The notes beneath the pieces are model-generated. The model was given only the letters and a program-made list of their open reading frames with translations, was not told the DNA's origin and did not search any database. Made by a program: the position numbers and the translations under genes. A stretch of 64,000 nucleotides of DNA from Streptomyces sp. NRRL B-3428 (lineage in GTDB: Bacteria; Actinomycetota; Actinomycetes; Streptomycetales; Streptomycetaceae). Where the stretch lies: NCBI GenBank assembly GCA_000721375.1, contig JOGW01000009.1, positions 124,001 to 188,000 of the forward strand. Reading direction: 5' to 3'. Shown piece by piece: positions 40,814 to 47,789 of this stretch; the first letter of the stretch is position 1; each line of letters opens with the position of its first letter.

Positions 40814-41137
40814 ATGTCCGAGAGTTCCGAGAGTTCCGAGAGTTCCGAGAGTTCCGAGAGTGATGACCTGATCCCTGGTGCGGGACCGACCACCAACGTC
40901 TCCGTCTCCTTCCATGCGGGCACGATCGGCGCCGTGCGCTCACGAGTCGGCAAGCGCGGTGTCTCCGCATACATCGAGGCCGCTGTCCAGCGTCAGATCG
41001 AGCGCGACAACCTCGACGAACTCGTCGACGATCACATCGCCCGCCACGGCGACTTCAGCGAGACGGAACTGGCGGCCGCCGAGGCCGAGCTCTTCGGTGC
41101 CGGGGCGGGCACCGACGCCTCGGGAAACGCCGTATGA
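40814..41137 (+). CDS. Antitoxin-like protein (VapB-type) of a type II toxin-antitoxin pair
   Basis: 107 aa. After five perfect Ser-Glu-Ser repeats, encoded by a 9-bp tandem repeat, comes a short DNA-binding-like region (TTNVSVSFHAGTIGAVRSRV at about 26-45, then SAYIEAAVQRQIERDN). This resembles a ribbon-helix-helix or AbrB-type antitoxin N-domain. An acidic C-terminal tail follows (about 70-107), suited to neutralising the toxin. Start ATG 40814 lacks a ribosome site and lies 6 nt after TAGAGT, so it is probably leaderless. Its stop overlaps the toxin start (ATGA). It should repress its own promoter at the adjoining inverted repeat. Confidence 0.75.
   Translation: MSESSESSESSESSESDDLIPGAGPTTNVSVSFHAGTIGAVRSRVGKRGVSAYIEAAVQRQIERDNLDELVDDHIARHGDFSETELAAAEAELFGAGAGTDASGNAV
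40817..40861 (+). repeat. 9-bp tandem repeat, five copies (Ser-Glu-Ser)
   Basis: TCCGAGAGT repeated five times without change inside the antitoxin gene. Since 9 is divisible by 3, slippage would change only the number of Ser-Glu-Ser units. Confidence 0.95.
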
Positions 41138-41532
41138 CCCACACTCTCGTGCTGGACAGCGAAGGGCTGTCCCTGCTCGTACGGGACGATCGCACGATGG
41201 CGGCCCGGCTGGCCGCGGCCGCCAAGCACGACGCCCGCGTCCTCATCAGTTCGGTGACGCTCGTCGAGGCCCGTAACCCGGCCACGGCCCAGGCGCGCTT
41301 CGACCGGGTCGTCTCCCGACTCAAGATCGAACCGGTCTCCGAGCACATCGCCCGCCATGCGACGAAGCTTCTGGCCGCCGCCCGGCTGCACGGACACAAG
41401 TACGCCATCGACGCGATCGTCTGCGCCACGGCGCTCGCCCAGCCCGGCGGGGTCACCGTCCTGACCTCGGACGTGGAGGACATCCGGACACTGGTCGCGG
41501 GCCGGCCGCGGGTCGCGGTGGTCAAGGTCTGA
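41134..41532 (+). CDS. PIN-domain toxin (VapC-like ribonuclease)
   Basis: 132 aa. PIN proteins are Mg-dependent endoribonucleases. Seen: Asp in LVLDSEG at about residue 8; Glu in VTLVEARN at about 46; Asp in YAIDAIVCATAL at about 92; and Asp in VLTSDVEDIRTL at about 111. Thus all four acidic residues of the active site are in place. Start ATG 41134 overlaps the antitoxin stop, so translation is coupled. Length and order (antitoxin first) are those of VapBC modules. Target RNA unknown. Confidence 0.83.
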   Translation: MTHTLVLDSEGLSLLVRDDRTMAARLAAAAKHDARVLISSVTLVEARNPATAQARFDRVVSRLKIEPVSEHIARHATKLLAAARLHGHKYAIDAIVCATALAQPGGVTVLTSDVEDIRTLVAGRPRVAVVKV

Positions 41533-41533
41533 G

Positions 41534-41599
41534 CCCACGCCGCGGTGGCCGTCGGCCGTCCCACGCCGCGGTGGCCGACGCCTGGCCCACGTCGCGGTG
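41534..41599. repeat. 26-bp tandem repeat, 2.5 copies
   Basis: CCCACGCCGCGGTGGCCG begins at 41534 and 41560, and a degenerate copy at 41586, in the gap between the toxin and the next hydrolase gene. Confidence 0.8.
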
Positions 41600-41696
41600 C
41601 TTGCCGGCCGAGCGCGTGCTGCGCGGGCCCGCCGGTCCGGGAGCGCTCCTCGTGCGCGATGATCGCCCCGTTCGGCGATCTTGGGAGGGCGCGGCG

Positions 41697-42497
41697 ATGG
41701 CGTGGACGGAGCGTGCGGTCGTACGGGACGGGGTGCGGCTCGTGTGCCGGGACTGGGCCGGGACCGGGACGCCCGTCGTGCTGTTGCACGGCCTTGCCGG
41801 GTATGCGGGGGAGTGGGACGTCCTGGCCGGGGAGCTGAGCGCCGGGCACCGGGTGGTCGCCGTGGACCAGCGCGGGCACGGGGGGAGTACGCGACGGCCG
41901 GATGATCTGTCCCGGGCCGCCCATGTCGCCGATGTCGTCGCCGTGGTACGGGAGTTGGGCCTCGACCGGCCCGCCCTGATCGGTCAGTCCCTGGGCGGTC
42001 ACACCGCCATGCTGACGGCCGCCGCACACCCCGACCTCATCCGTGCGCTCGTGCTCGTCGAGGCCGCACCCGGCGACGCGAGTCCGCAGACACCGAAGGA
42101 CATCGGGGCGTGGCTGGACTCGTGGCCGGTGCCGTTCCCTTCGCGCGCGGCCGCGGCCGAGTTCTTCGGCGGCGGGCCCGCGGGGCAGGGGTGGGCGGCG
42201 GGTCTGGAGGAGGTGGGGGACGGGCTGCGTCCGCGTTTCGACGCCGACGTGATGGTCGCTTCGCTGGCGGAGACCGGCGAGCGCGGGTTCCGGGGGGAGT
42301 GGCTGCAGGTCAGGTGCCCGACCCTCGCCGTATTCGGGCAGTCGTCCTTCGTCCCGGCGGCGGATGTCGACGAGATGCTCGCGCGACGGCCGGGGACGTG
42401 GGCGGCGAGCGTCCCGGGTACGGGGCACGATCTGCATCTGGAGCGGCCGCAGGCGCTGTATGCCGTGGTCCGTGAGTTCCTGGGGAGCCTGAAGTGA
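41697..42497 (+). CDS. Alpha/beta hydrolase
   Basis: A 266-aa alpha/beta-fold hydrolase. Seen: VVLLHGLAGYAGEWDVL at about 25-41; VAVDQRGHGGS at about 53-63; the nucleophile elbow LIGQSLGGHTAML at about 93-105 with Ser; the acid region in LAVFGQSSFVPAADVDE near 205-225; and the catalytic His in PGTGHDLHLERP at about 240-251. Start ATG 41697 with GGGAGGG upstream; in-frame codons further left belong to the repeat-rich spacer. Its TGA overlaps the GTG of the next esterase gene (GTGA), so the two hydrolases are coupled and may act on the same class of esters. Confidence 0.86.
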   Translation: MAWTERAVVRDGVRLVCRDWAGTGTPVVLLHGLAGYAGEWDVLAGELSAGHRVVAVDQRGHGGSTRRPDDLSRAAHVADVVAVVRELGLDRPALIGQSLGGHTAMLTAAAHPDLIRALVLVEAAPGDASPQTPKDIGAWLDSWPVPFPSRAAAAEFFGGGPAGQGWAAGLEEVGDGLRPRFDADVMVASLAETGERGFRGEWLQVRCPTLAVFGQSSFVPAADVDEMLARRPGTWAASVPGTGHDLHLERPQALYAVVREFLGSLK

Positions 42498-43987
42498 TCT
42501 TTCGTACGACGAGCGGGCGGGTGCGGGGCCGCGAGCCTGTCGACGGGATCGCCGCGGTACTGGGGATCCCTTATGCGGCCGCACCGTTCGGGGACGGACG
42601 CTTCCGGGAGCCGCGCCCTGCGGCGGACTGGGCGGGCGTGCGCGACTGCACGGCCTTCGGCTCCATCTCCCCGCAGTCGGCCGAGCTGCCCGGGGCGCCG
42701 GTGTGGCAGGACGGGGACGAGGAGGTCCTCAGCGTCAACGTATGGACGCCGGACGGAACTTGGGGCGGTGACAGCTCGCTGCCGGTGCTGTTCTGGATCC
42801 ACGGCGGTGCCTACACCTTCGGGTCGTCCGCGGAGCCCGGCTTCGACGGGTCGGCGCTGTGCCGCGCGGGCGGCTTGGTCGTCGTGAGCTGCAACTACCG
42901 GGTGGGCTTCGAGGGGTTCGGTCATGTCCCCGGCTGCCCGGACAACCGAGGCCTCCTCGACCAGATCGCCGCACTGGAGTGGGTACGCGACAACATCGCC
43001 GCGTTCGGCGGCGACCCCGGGAACGTCACCGTCGCCGGACACTCGGCCGGTGCGGGCTCGGCGGTCTGCCTGATGGCGATGGAGCCCGCGCGGGGGCTGC
43101 TGCGGCGGGTCATCGCGCACAGCGTCCCGGCCGCGTTCTACGCCCCTGAACTCGCCGCCGCGATCGCGGGGCGGGTCGCGGCCGAGGCGGGGGTGGCATC
43201 GACTGCCGAGGGTCTCCTGTCCCTGTCGCCCGCCGAGTTGGTGGCCGCTTGCGACAAGGTGTCCGCGGACTGCCGGACGCGTCCGGTGACACCTTCGCAG
43301 GCATACGACCCCGTGATCTTCCAGCCCGTCGTCGACGGTGACCTGCTCCGCACGGACCCGCTTGCCGCACTCGCCTCGGGTGCGGCCCGCGAGGTGGACC
43401 TGCTGGTGTGCCACGCGTCGGAGGAGTACTGGTTCCTTCATATGGTGGGCGCGATACGGGAGGTGGCCTCGGAGTCCGAACTGGTCGACTTCGCCGCTGC
43501 GTTGGGCCTCCCGGCCGCCATCATGGAGGGCTACCGGGACGGCCCGGTCCTCGACCGCTACCTCGCCCTCTTCGGCGACGCGCGGTTCTCCGAGTACACC
43601 ACCCGTCTCGCCGAGCATCATGCGGCTGCCGGCGGCCGCGCCCACCTCTCCCGCTTCACCCGCCGCCGTGCTGCGGCCCGCCCGTGGCACACGGCCGATG
43701 TCCCCTTCGCCTTCGGCAACTTGGACGTGTCGGGTGCGGAGTTTCTGATCGGGGGCGCGCCGGATGCCCTCGACAGGGCGCTGTCCGCCCGGATGCTCCG
43801 GGCCTGGGCGGCTTTTGCCGCGACGGGCGATCCGGGCTGGCCGGCGGTGGGGGAGGGCGCCGCGCCGGTACGGCGGTGGAGCGTCCCCGACGACGACGTC
43901 AGGTCGGACGGGGGCGATATGCCCCGGGGCCTGTGGCGGGACGTGCACTTCGACCTGCTGCGGCCGGGCGGGGCTGTCACTCGTTAG
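42494..43987 (+). CDS. Carboxylesterase type B
   Basis: A 497-aa serine esterase of the cholinesterase/PnbA family, normally active on esters of aromatic or aliphatic acids. Seen: RTTSGRVRGREPVDGIAAVLGIPYAAAPFG at the N-terminus in adjoining segments; the oxyanion loop FWIHGGAYTFGS at about 101-112; the nucleophile elbow VAGHSAGAGSAV at about 180-191; CHASEEYWF at about 302-310, near the acid position; and the catalytic His in RPWHTADVPFAFGN at about 395-408. No signal peptide is seen, so it is cytoplasmic. Start GTG 42494 overlaps the stop of the preceding hydrolase. Length is normal. Confidence 0.88.
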   Translation: MIFRTTSGRVRGREPVDGIAAVLGIPYAAAPFGDGRFREPRPAADWAGVRDCTAFGSISPQSAELPGAPVWQDGDEEVLSVNVWTPDGTWGGDSSLPVLFWIHGGAYTFGSSAEPGFDGSALCRAGGLVVVSCNYRVGFEGFGHVPGCPDNRGLLDQIAALEWVRDNIAAFGGDPGNVTVAGHSAGAGSAVCLMAMEPARGLLRRVIAHSVPAAFYAPELAAAIAGRVAAEAGVASTAEGLLSLSPAELVAACDKVSADCRTRPVTPSQAYDPVIFQPVVDGDLLRTDPLAALASGAAREVDLLVCHASEEYWFLHMVGAIREVASESELVDFAAALGLPAAIMEGYRDGPVLDRYLALFGDARFSEYTTRLAEHHAAAGGRAHLSRFTRRRAAARPWHTADVPFAFGNLDVSGAEFLIGGAPDALDRALSARMLRAWAAFAATGDPGWPAVGEGAAPVRRWSVPDDDVRSDGGDMPRGLWRDVHFDLLRPGGAVTR

Positions 43988-44002
43988 CGGTGCGAGGCCC
44001 CG

Positions 44003-44245
44003 TTGCGACGGGCTGTGCTTCTGGTCACCGGCGACCAGGCCGGGAACTGGCAGGGTTGGTACAACGAGAACGCTCCGTTGGCGGAGACGCGTTACCACAG
44101 TTGGCCGAAGTGCGGCGGGAGCAGACGCTCACCCAGCGCGAGGTCGCAGCCGTCATGGGGGTCTCACCCCCACGTGTCTCGTCGATCGAGCACGGTGAGA
44201 TCGACCGGACCGAGGTCGCGGACTTCGGGGCGCGGAGTGCACCGT
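44003..44245 (+). pseudogene. Remnant of a HigB-HigA-like toxin-antitoxin pair
   Basis: In one frame (44003 to about 44095) the peptide RRAVLLVTGDQAGNWQGWY, then NENAPLAETRY, matches the C-terminal half of RelE/HigB-type toxins (the GDKxGNWxxWY motif). In a second frame (about 44097-44245) LAEVRREQTLTQREVAAVMG, then VSPPRVSSIEHGEIDRTEV, matches the helix-turn-helix of the cognate XRE antitoxin. The start of the toxin, the junction between the two and the end of the antitoxin are missing, so the pair was cut down by deletions and frameshift. Neither part has its own start signal. Confidence 0.7.
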
Positions 44246-44256
44246 GGCCTGAGTGG

Positions 44257-44496
44257 TCAGGCGACGGCGTACGCGGTGAAGGCGGTCCAGGTGTCGGGGG
44301 ACACGGTGAGCACGTCGCCGTCGGGGCGCTTGGAGTCGCGGATGTGGATGGCCAGCGGGTGGGTGGCTACCTCTACGCAGTCGCCGCCTTCGTCGCCGCT
44401 GTACGTCGACTTCCGCCAGGCGTAGGCGACTTCGAGGCACTCGCCGCCCTCTTCGCTGCTGTAGCTGGACTTGAACCAGTGCAGTTGCTCGGTCAT
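44257..44496 (-). CDS. DUF397 protein with duplicated motif
   Basis: A 79-aa small protein of the DUF397 family, which in Streptomyces nearly always accompanies an XRE-type regulator and is thought to act with it, possibly as an antagonist. Seen: the family motif W-[FR]-K-S-[ST]-Y-S-x-x-E-G-G-x-C-[LV]-E-V-A occurs twice (about 7-23 and 27-43); the second copy continues into the usual IHIRDSKRPDGDVLTVSPDTW and C-terminal helix in two segments. Most members have one copy. Start ATG 44496 overlaps the stop of the upstream XRE gene (ATGA). Confidence 0.88.
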   Translation of the reverse strand: MTEQLHWFKSSYSSEEGGECLEVAYAWRKSTYSGDEGGDCVEVATHPLAIHIRDSKRPDGDVLTVSPDTWTAFTAYAVA

Positions 44497-45320
44497 GGCG
44501 CTCCCAGCTTGCGGTCCAACAGGGCCTTGGTTTCTTCGGGGTTGAGGGCCTGCGCCCGCAGCATCGCATACTTCTGTGCGAGGGCCGACACTTCATCCGG
44601 GTTGCCGACAAGCTGGCTTCCGCGCTGGGTTTCGGTGTACGCGAGGTGCTGGTGGTCCTCGGTTTCCATCAGGGTGAAGGGCCCTGCGAGCCCAGCGTGC
44701 ACAGCCCGCCCCAGCGGCAGGATCTGCAGTGATACCCCGGGCACGTCGGCGTCCGCCCGTAGTTGCTCGAGTTGCTCGGCGTAGACCGCCGGTCCGCCGA
44801 TCCTGTCCATGAGGACCGCTTCCCAGATGACGAAGGTGATGTTCGTCGGTGTCTCACGATGCAGGAGGTCTCGGCGGGCCAAGCGTTTGGCTGTCAACTC
44901 CTCGATCTTCTCTTGGCTGTACGCCGGGATGCGGCTGCCGAACACAGTGAGGGCGTACTTCGGGGTCTGCAGAAGACCGGGGAGGACCGCGTTGCCGAAG
45001 TACCGGAGGTCGATGGCGACTTGCTCCAGATCCAGGTACTCCTCGACCCATCGCGGGATCAGATCGATCTCCGGCATGTGTTCCACGCCGACGGAGAGCA
45101 CCCCGTTGGTGTCGAGCACGACGTCCAGCTCGGCAGCCAGGGAGGCTTTCAGGGGGCGGCGCCCCTGTTCGATCGCCGCGATTGTCGCGTATTCGGCGCG
45201 GACGCGCTCACTGAGTGACTCCTGGGTGTACCCGGCGGCTTGGCGCAGGGTGGCGAGTATCTGCCCGAGCATCCGCATTGCAGAGGCGTTCTTCTGGTAG
45301 GTGCGAGGGGTGCGGCCCAT
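44493..45320 (-). CDS. XRE-family regulator with DUF5753 domain
   Basis: 275 aa. Helix-turn-helix at about 17-70 (LGQILATLRQAAGYTQESLSERV, then YATIAAIEQGRRPLKASLAAEL in two segments) and a C-terminal DUF5753 ligand or partner domain at about 88-265 (for example FGNAVLPGLLQTPKYALTVF and DVPGVSLQILPLGRAVHAGL). These regulators pair with DUF397 proteins; in S. coelicolor, related pairs influence antibiotic production. Start ATG 45320 has TAGGAG 7 nt upstream. Divergent to the HATPase gene at 45430, a common three-gene arrangement in Streptomyces. DNA target not evident. Confidence 0.9.
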   Translation of the reverse strand: MGRTPRTYQKNASAMRMLGQILATLRQAAGYTQESLSERVRAEYATIAAIEQGRRPLKASLAAELDVVLDTNGVLSVGVEHMPEIDLIPRWVEEYLDLEQVAIDLRYFGNAVLPGLLQTPKYALTVFGSRIPAYSQEKIEELTAKRLARRDLLHRETPTNITFVIWEAVLMDRIGGPAVYAEQLEQLRADADVPGVSLQILPLGRAVHAGLAGPFTLMETEDHQHLAYTETQRGSQLVGNPDEVSALAQKYAMLRAQALNPEETKALLDRKLGAP

Positions 45321-45429
45321 CGGTCAACTCCTACGGAGCGGTGGCATGTTTCCCGGCGCAACCCCTACAGGCAAAGCGTAGGGGTCGACGCACTGTTCCA
45401 GGGTAGCCACGCTCCGTAACCCTCGTCCC

Positions 45430-46485
45430 ATGAACAAAGAACCCCAACTCCCCCTCGCACGCGACAAGTTCCTCCGCCGCGAACGCCAATCCATCCCCGC
45501 AGCCAGGCGCTTCGCACGCGAAGCCCTCACCGACTGGGGATGGCGGGACCCCGACGACCCCTTGCTCTGTGTGAGCGAGCTCGCCACCAACGCCCTGCTG
45601 CACGGCGTGCCCCCAGGACGAGGGTTCCTGTTGCGCCTCAGGCACGACACCCCCGTACTCCGTATCGAAGTACACGACAGCGGCGCCGGGGATCCGAGGA
45701 TTCCCGACGCCGCTGACGAGGGCGGGCGCGGCCTGGGCATCGTGGACGCGCTGGCCGACAAGTGGGGGGTGGGGGAGCGGGACCCCGGCAAGGTGGTGTG
45801 GTGCGAGTTCGCCGCTGCTGCCGCGCCCGGTGGCTCAGTCGAGGTCTTCGAGGCCTTCGATGATGCGGAAGTCGCGCTCCACGGCGTCGGAAAGGACGGC
45901 CAGCGCCTCCTGGTAGGCCGCGCTCTCGCGCGTCGCGACCGCCTGTTCGAAGGAGTCGAACTCGATCAGGATGGTGCGTTCGGCGATTCCGGCCTCGTAG
46001 GCGACGACCCGGCTGCCGACGGCCAACATCCGCCCGCCCCCGGCCTTGACGGCCGGACCGGCCAGCTCGCCGTAGGCGGCCAGCTTCTCGGGGTCGGAAA
46101 TGCTGCGGTAGATGCTGACCCAGTAGCCCTTGGCCATGGAATCCTCCTGTGTTCGTCAACGGTGTGCGCGCTCGGCCCGGAGTCCGGGCCGAGCGCGCAC
46201 ACGACGGGCAGCGCCCTCAGAGCGCCGCCAGAACCTCCTTGGCAGCACGCTCGCCCGAGCGTACGGCCCCGTCCATGTACCCCATCCAGTAGGCCGAGGT
46301 CTCGGTGCCCGCCCAGTGGATCCCGCCGACCGGGCGGCGCAGCTCCGGGCCGTACGCGGTCAGGACGCCCGGCGGGGCGTACGCCACCGGGCCGCCGCGC
46401 GAGAAGCGCTCGTTGTCCCAGCGCTGCAGCAGGAAGGCCGTGGGGGTCTTCGCCTTCTCGCCGAAGTACGTGGCGTAATCCTTGA
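45430..46485 (+). CDS. RsbW-like ATP-binding protein with unusual read-through C-terminus
   Basis: The first about 130 residues are a complete GHKL ATPase: FAREALTDWGW at about 28-38, the N-box LLCVSELATNALLHG at about 45-59, LRIEVHDSGAGDPRIP at about 76-91 with the Asp-x-Gly box, GGRGLGIVDALADKWGV at about 98-114, and the final strand KVVWCEF at about 119-125. Normal family members stop near here. In this frame no stop occurs until 46485, so 220 further residues are read antisense to the DUF1330 gene and to the end of the amine oxidase gene; they look non-biological (Arg/Pro/Gly-rich). A stop codon may have been lost, or there is a sequence error. Start ATG 45430 has no ribosome site and may be leaderless. 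Confidence 0.7.
   Translation: MNKEPQLPLARDKFLRRERQSIPAARRFAREALTDWGWRDPDDPLLCVSELATNALLHGVPPGRGFLLRLRHDTPVLRIEVHDSGAGDPRIPDAADEGGRGLGIVDALADKWGVGERDPGKVVWCEFAAAAAPGGSVEVFEAFDDAEVALHGVGKDGQRLLVGRALARRDRLFEGVELDQDGAFGDSGLVGDDPAADGQHPPAPGLDGRTGQLAVGGQLLGVGNAAVDADPVALGHGILLCSSTVCALGPESGPSAHTTGSALRAPPEPPWQHARPSVRPRPCTPSSRPRSRCPPSGSRRPGGAAPGRTRSGRPAGRTPPGRRARSARCPSAAAGRPWGSSPSRRSTWRNP
45835..46137 (-). CDS. DUF1330 protein
   Basis: 100 aa, a complete DUF1330 member (dimeric ferredoxin-like fold related to the EthD/ABM group). Seen: GYWVSIYRSISDPEKLAAYGELAGPAV at about 4-30 in adjoining segments; GGRMLAVGSRVVAYEAG at about 34-50; and RTILIEFDSFEQAVATRESAAYQEALAVL at about 54-82, where FDSFEQA and AYQEA are family hallmarks. 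The biochemical function of the family is unknown. Start ATG 46137 has a perfect AGGAGG about 5 nt upstream. It follows the amine oxidase gene but is separated from it by a strong terminator, so it probably has its own promoter or depends on read-through. Confidence 0.9.
   Translation of the reverse strand: MAKGYWVSIYRSISDPEKLAAYGELAGPAVKAGGGRMLAVGSRVVAYEAGIAERTILIEFDSFEQAVATRESAAYQEALAVLSDAVERDFRIIEGLEDLD
46162..46202 (-). terminator. 19-bp perfect hairpin terminator of the amine oxidase gene
   Basis: Arms 46162-46180 and 46184-46202 are perfectly complementary, with a 3-nt loop, 15 bp after the amine oxidase stop codon. It is among the strongest hairpins in the window. Confidence 0.85.
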
Positions 46486-47707
46486 GGACCGCGGCCTTCA
46501 CCTCGGCCTCGCTCGCGCCGTTCAGGGCGCGCATCTGGTCCGACTCGATGAAGCCCATCAGCGCGCCGTACGAGGCGTTCTCGGGGGAGTTGTCGAAGGT
46601 CGAGCGGACCATGCCCTGGTCGCTGACGACCTGGCCGTTGAGACCGGCGTCGCGCCAGAAGGGGCGGTCGTAGACGGCGATCGCCTTGCCGACCGAGCCC
46701 ATGGGCAGCCGCTGCGCGAGCTGGTCGCGGGCGGCCGGCAGGAGCGGGTCGAAGTCGATACGGGCCGTGAGCGGCGGGGCGAGGGCGACGATCACCTTGC
46801 GGGCGCGGACGGTGATGCTGTCGGCGGTCACGGTGTAGATGCCCGCGGACTGCTTCACGGACCGTACGGGCGCGCCCAGCACCACGCTGTCGCCGAGCCG
46901 CTCGGCCAGCTTGATCGGGACCAGCTGCGAGCCGCCCTTGAAGCGGATCGCCTGGGCGCCGTTCGCGGTCTCGGTGAGCCGCTCGAAGGTGCCGGGGGTG
47001 GTCTCGTTGCCCGCCGCGGCTATGTAGAACAGCACGAAGAGCAGCGAGAGTTCGCGGGGCTCCGCGCTGAAGACCGATGTGCACGCGACGTCGAAGAGGA
47101 ACTTGGCCGAGGGCACGATCGCGTTGTGCCGCAGCCAGGTCTCGAAGGTCTGCTGGTCCCACTCGGCCGCCTTCTCGGCGGTCCAGGGCGCGTTCACCGG
47201 GACCTTCTTGGCCATGTCGTTGAGCAGCGCCTGCACGGCCGCGGCGTTCGCGAGACCGGCCACGTCGATCGGCGGCACGGCGCCGAGCAGGCCGTCCGTG
47301 GCGTACGGGGTGTTCCTGCCGTCCTTGCGCAGGAGGTTCTTTCCCGTGTTGTACGTGGGGAAGGTGCCGACCCCGAGCTCGTCGGCCAGCGCCTTCATCC
47401 GGTCCTGCGTGGGCCCGATGAACTCACCGCCGCCCTCGGTGGCATCCCCGTTGGGGAGTTTGAGGTTGAGCACCCGGCCGCCTACGCGGTCCCGGGCTTC
47501 CAGGACGACGACGCTCTTGCCGGCCTTCTTGAGGTCGCGGGCGGCGGTGAGCCCGGCGAGACCGCCGCCGATGACGACGACGTCGGCATCCCGGGTCTCG
47601 GCGGCGGCTGCGGGGGTCGCGGTGACCCCGGCAAGGGTGGCCACACCGGTCACTGCTCCTGCGCCGAGCAGTGAACGGCGGGTGAGGCGGGATCTTTCAC
47701 GTGCCAT
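46217..47707 (-). CDS. Tat-exported flavin monoamine oxidase
   Basis: A 496-aa FAD-dependent amine oxidase. Seen: a Tat signal (SRLTRRSLLGAGAVTG at about 6-21, twin Arg; cleavage after the Ala run near 38); the FAD dinucleotide fold VVVIGGGLAGLTAARDL at about 43-59 and EARDRVGGRV at about 69-78; GGGEFIGPTQDR at about 92-103; and the C-terminal FAD loop IHWAGTETSAYWMGYMDGAV at about 463-482. The enzyme should fold with FAD in the cytoplasm and be secreted, releasing hydrogen peroxide and ammonia from an amine. Start ATG 47707 with GGAGGA nearby. A terminator follows at 46162-46202. Confidence 0.9.
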   Translation of the reverse strand: MARERSRLTRRSLLGAGAVTGVATLAGVTATPAAAAETRDADVVVIGGGLAGLTAARDLKKAGKSVVVLEARDRVGGRVLNLKLPNGDATEGGGEFIGPTQDRMKALADELGVGTFPTYNTGKNLLRKDGRNTPYATDGLLGAVPPIDVAGLANAAAVQALLNDMAKKVPVNAPWTAEKAAEWDQQTFETWLRHNAIVPSAKFLFDVACTSVFSAEPRELSLLFVLFYIAAAGNETTPGTFERLTETANGAQAIRFKGGSQLVPIKLAERLGDSVVLGAPVRSVKQSAGIYTVTADSITVRARKVIVALAPPLTARIDFDPLLPAARDQLAQRLPMGSVGKAIAVYDRPFWRDAGLNGQVVSDQGMVRSTFDNSPENASYGALMGFIESDQMRALNGASEAEVKAAVLKDYATYFGEKAKTPTAFLLQRWDNERFSRGGPVAYAPPGVLTAYGPELRRPVGGIHWAGTETSAYWMGYMDGAVRSGERAAKEVLAAL

Positions 47708-47789
47708 GTGCGTCCTCCGTGGTCTTGGGTGAACTCACGTGCAACTCGCTTGCAACTAGGGCAACTTCAGCCCCGCCACTGTGTCAGAA

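Noticed and set aside
41134..47707. A complete new defence island around the toxin-antitoxin genes
   Set aside because: Only VapBC-like and broken HigBA-like elements are present; the other genes are esterases, XRE/DUF397 and amine oxidase, with no nuclease, helicase or sensor of a defence system.
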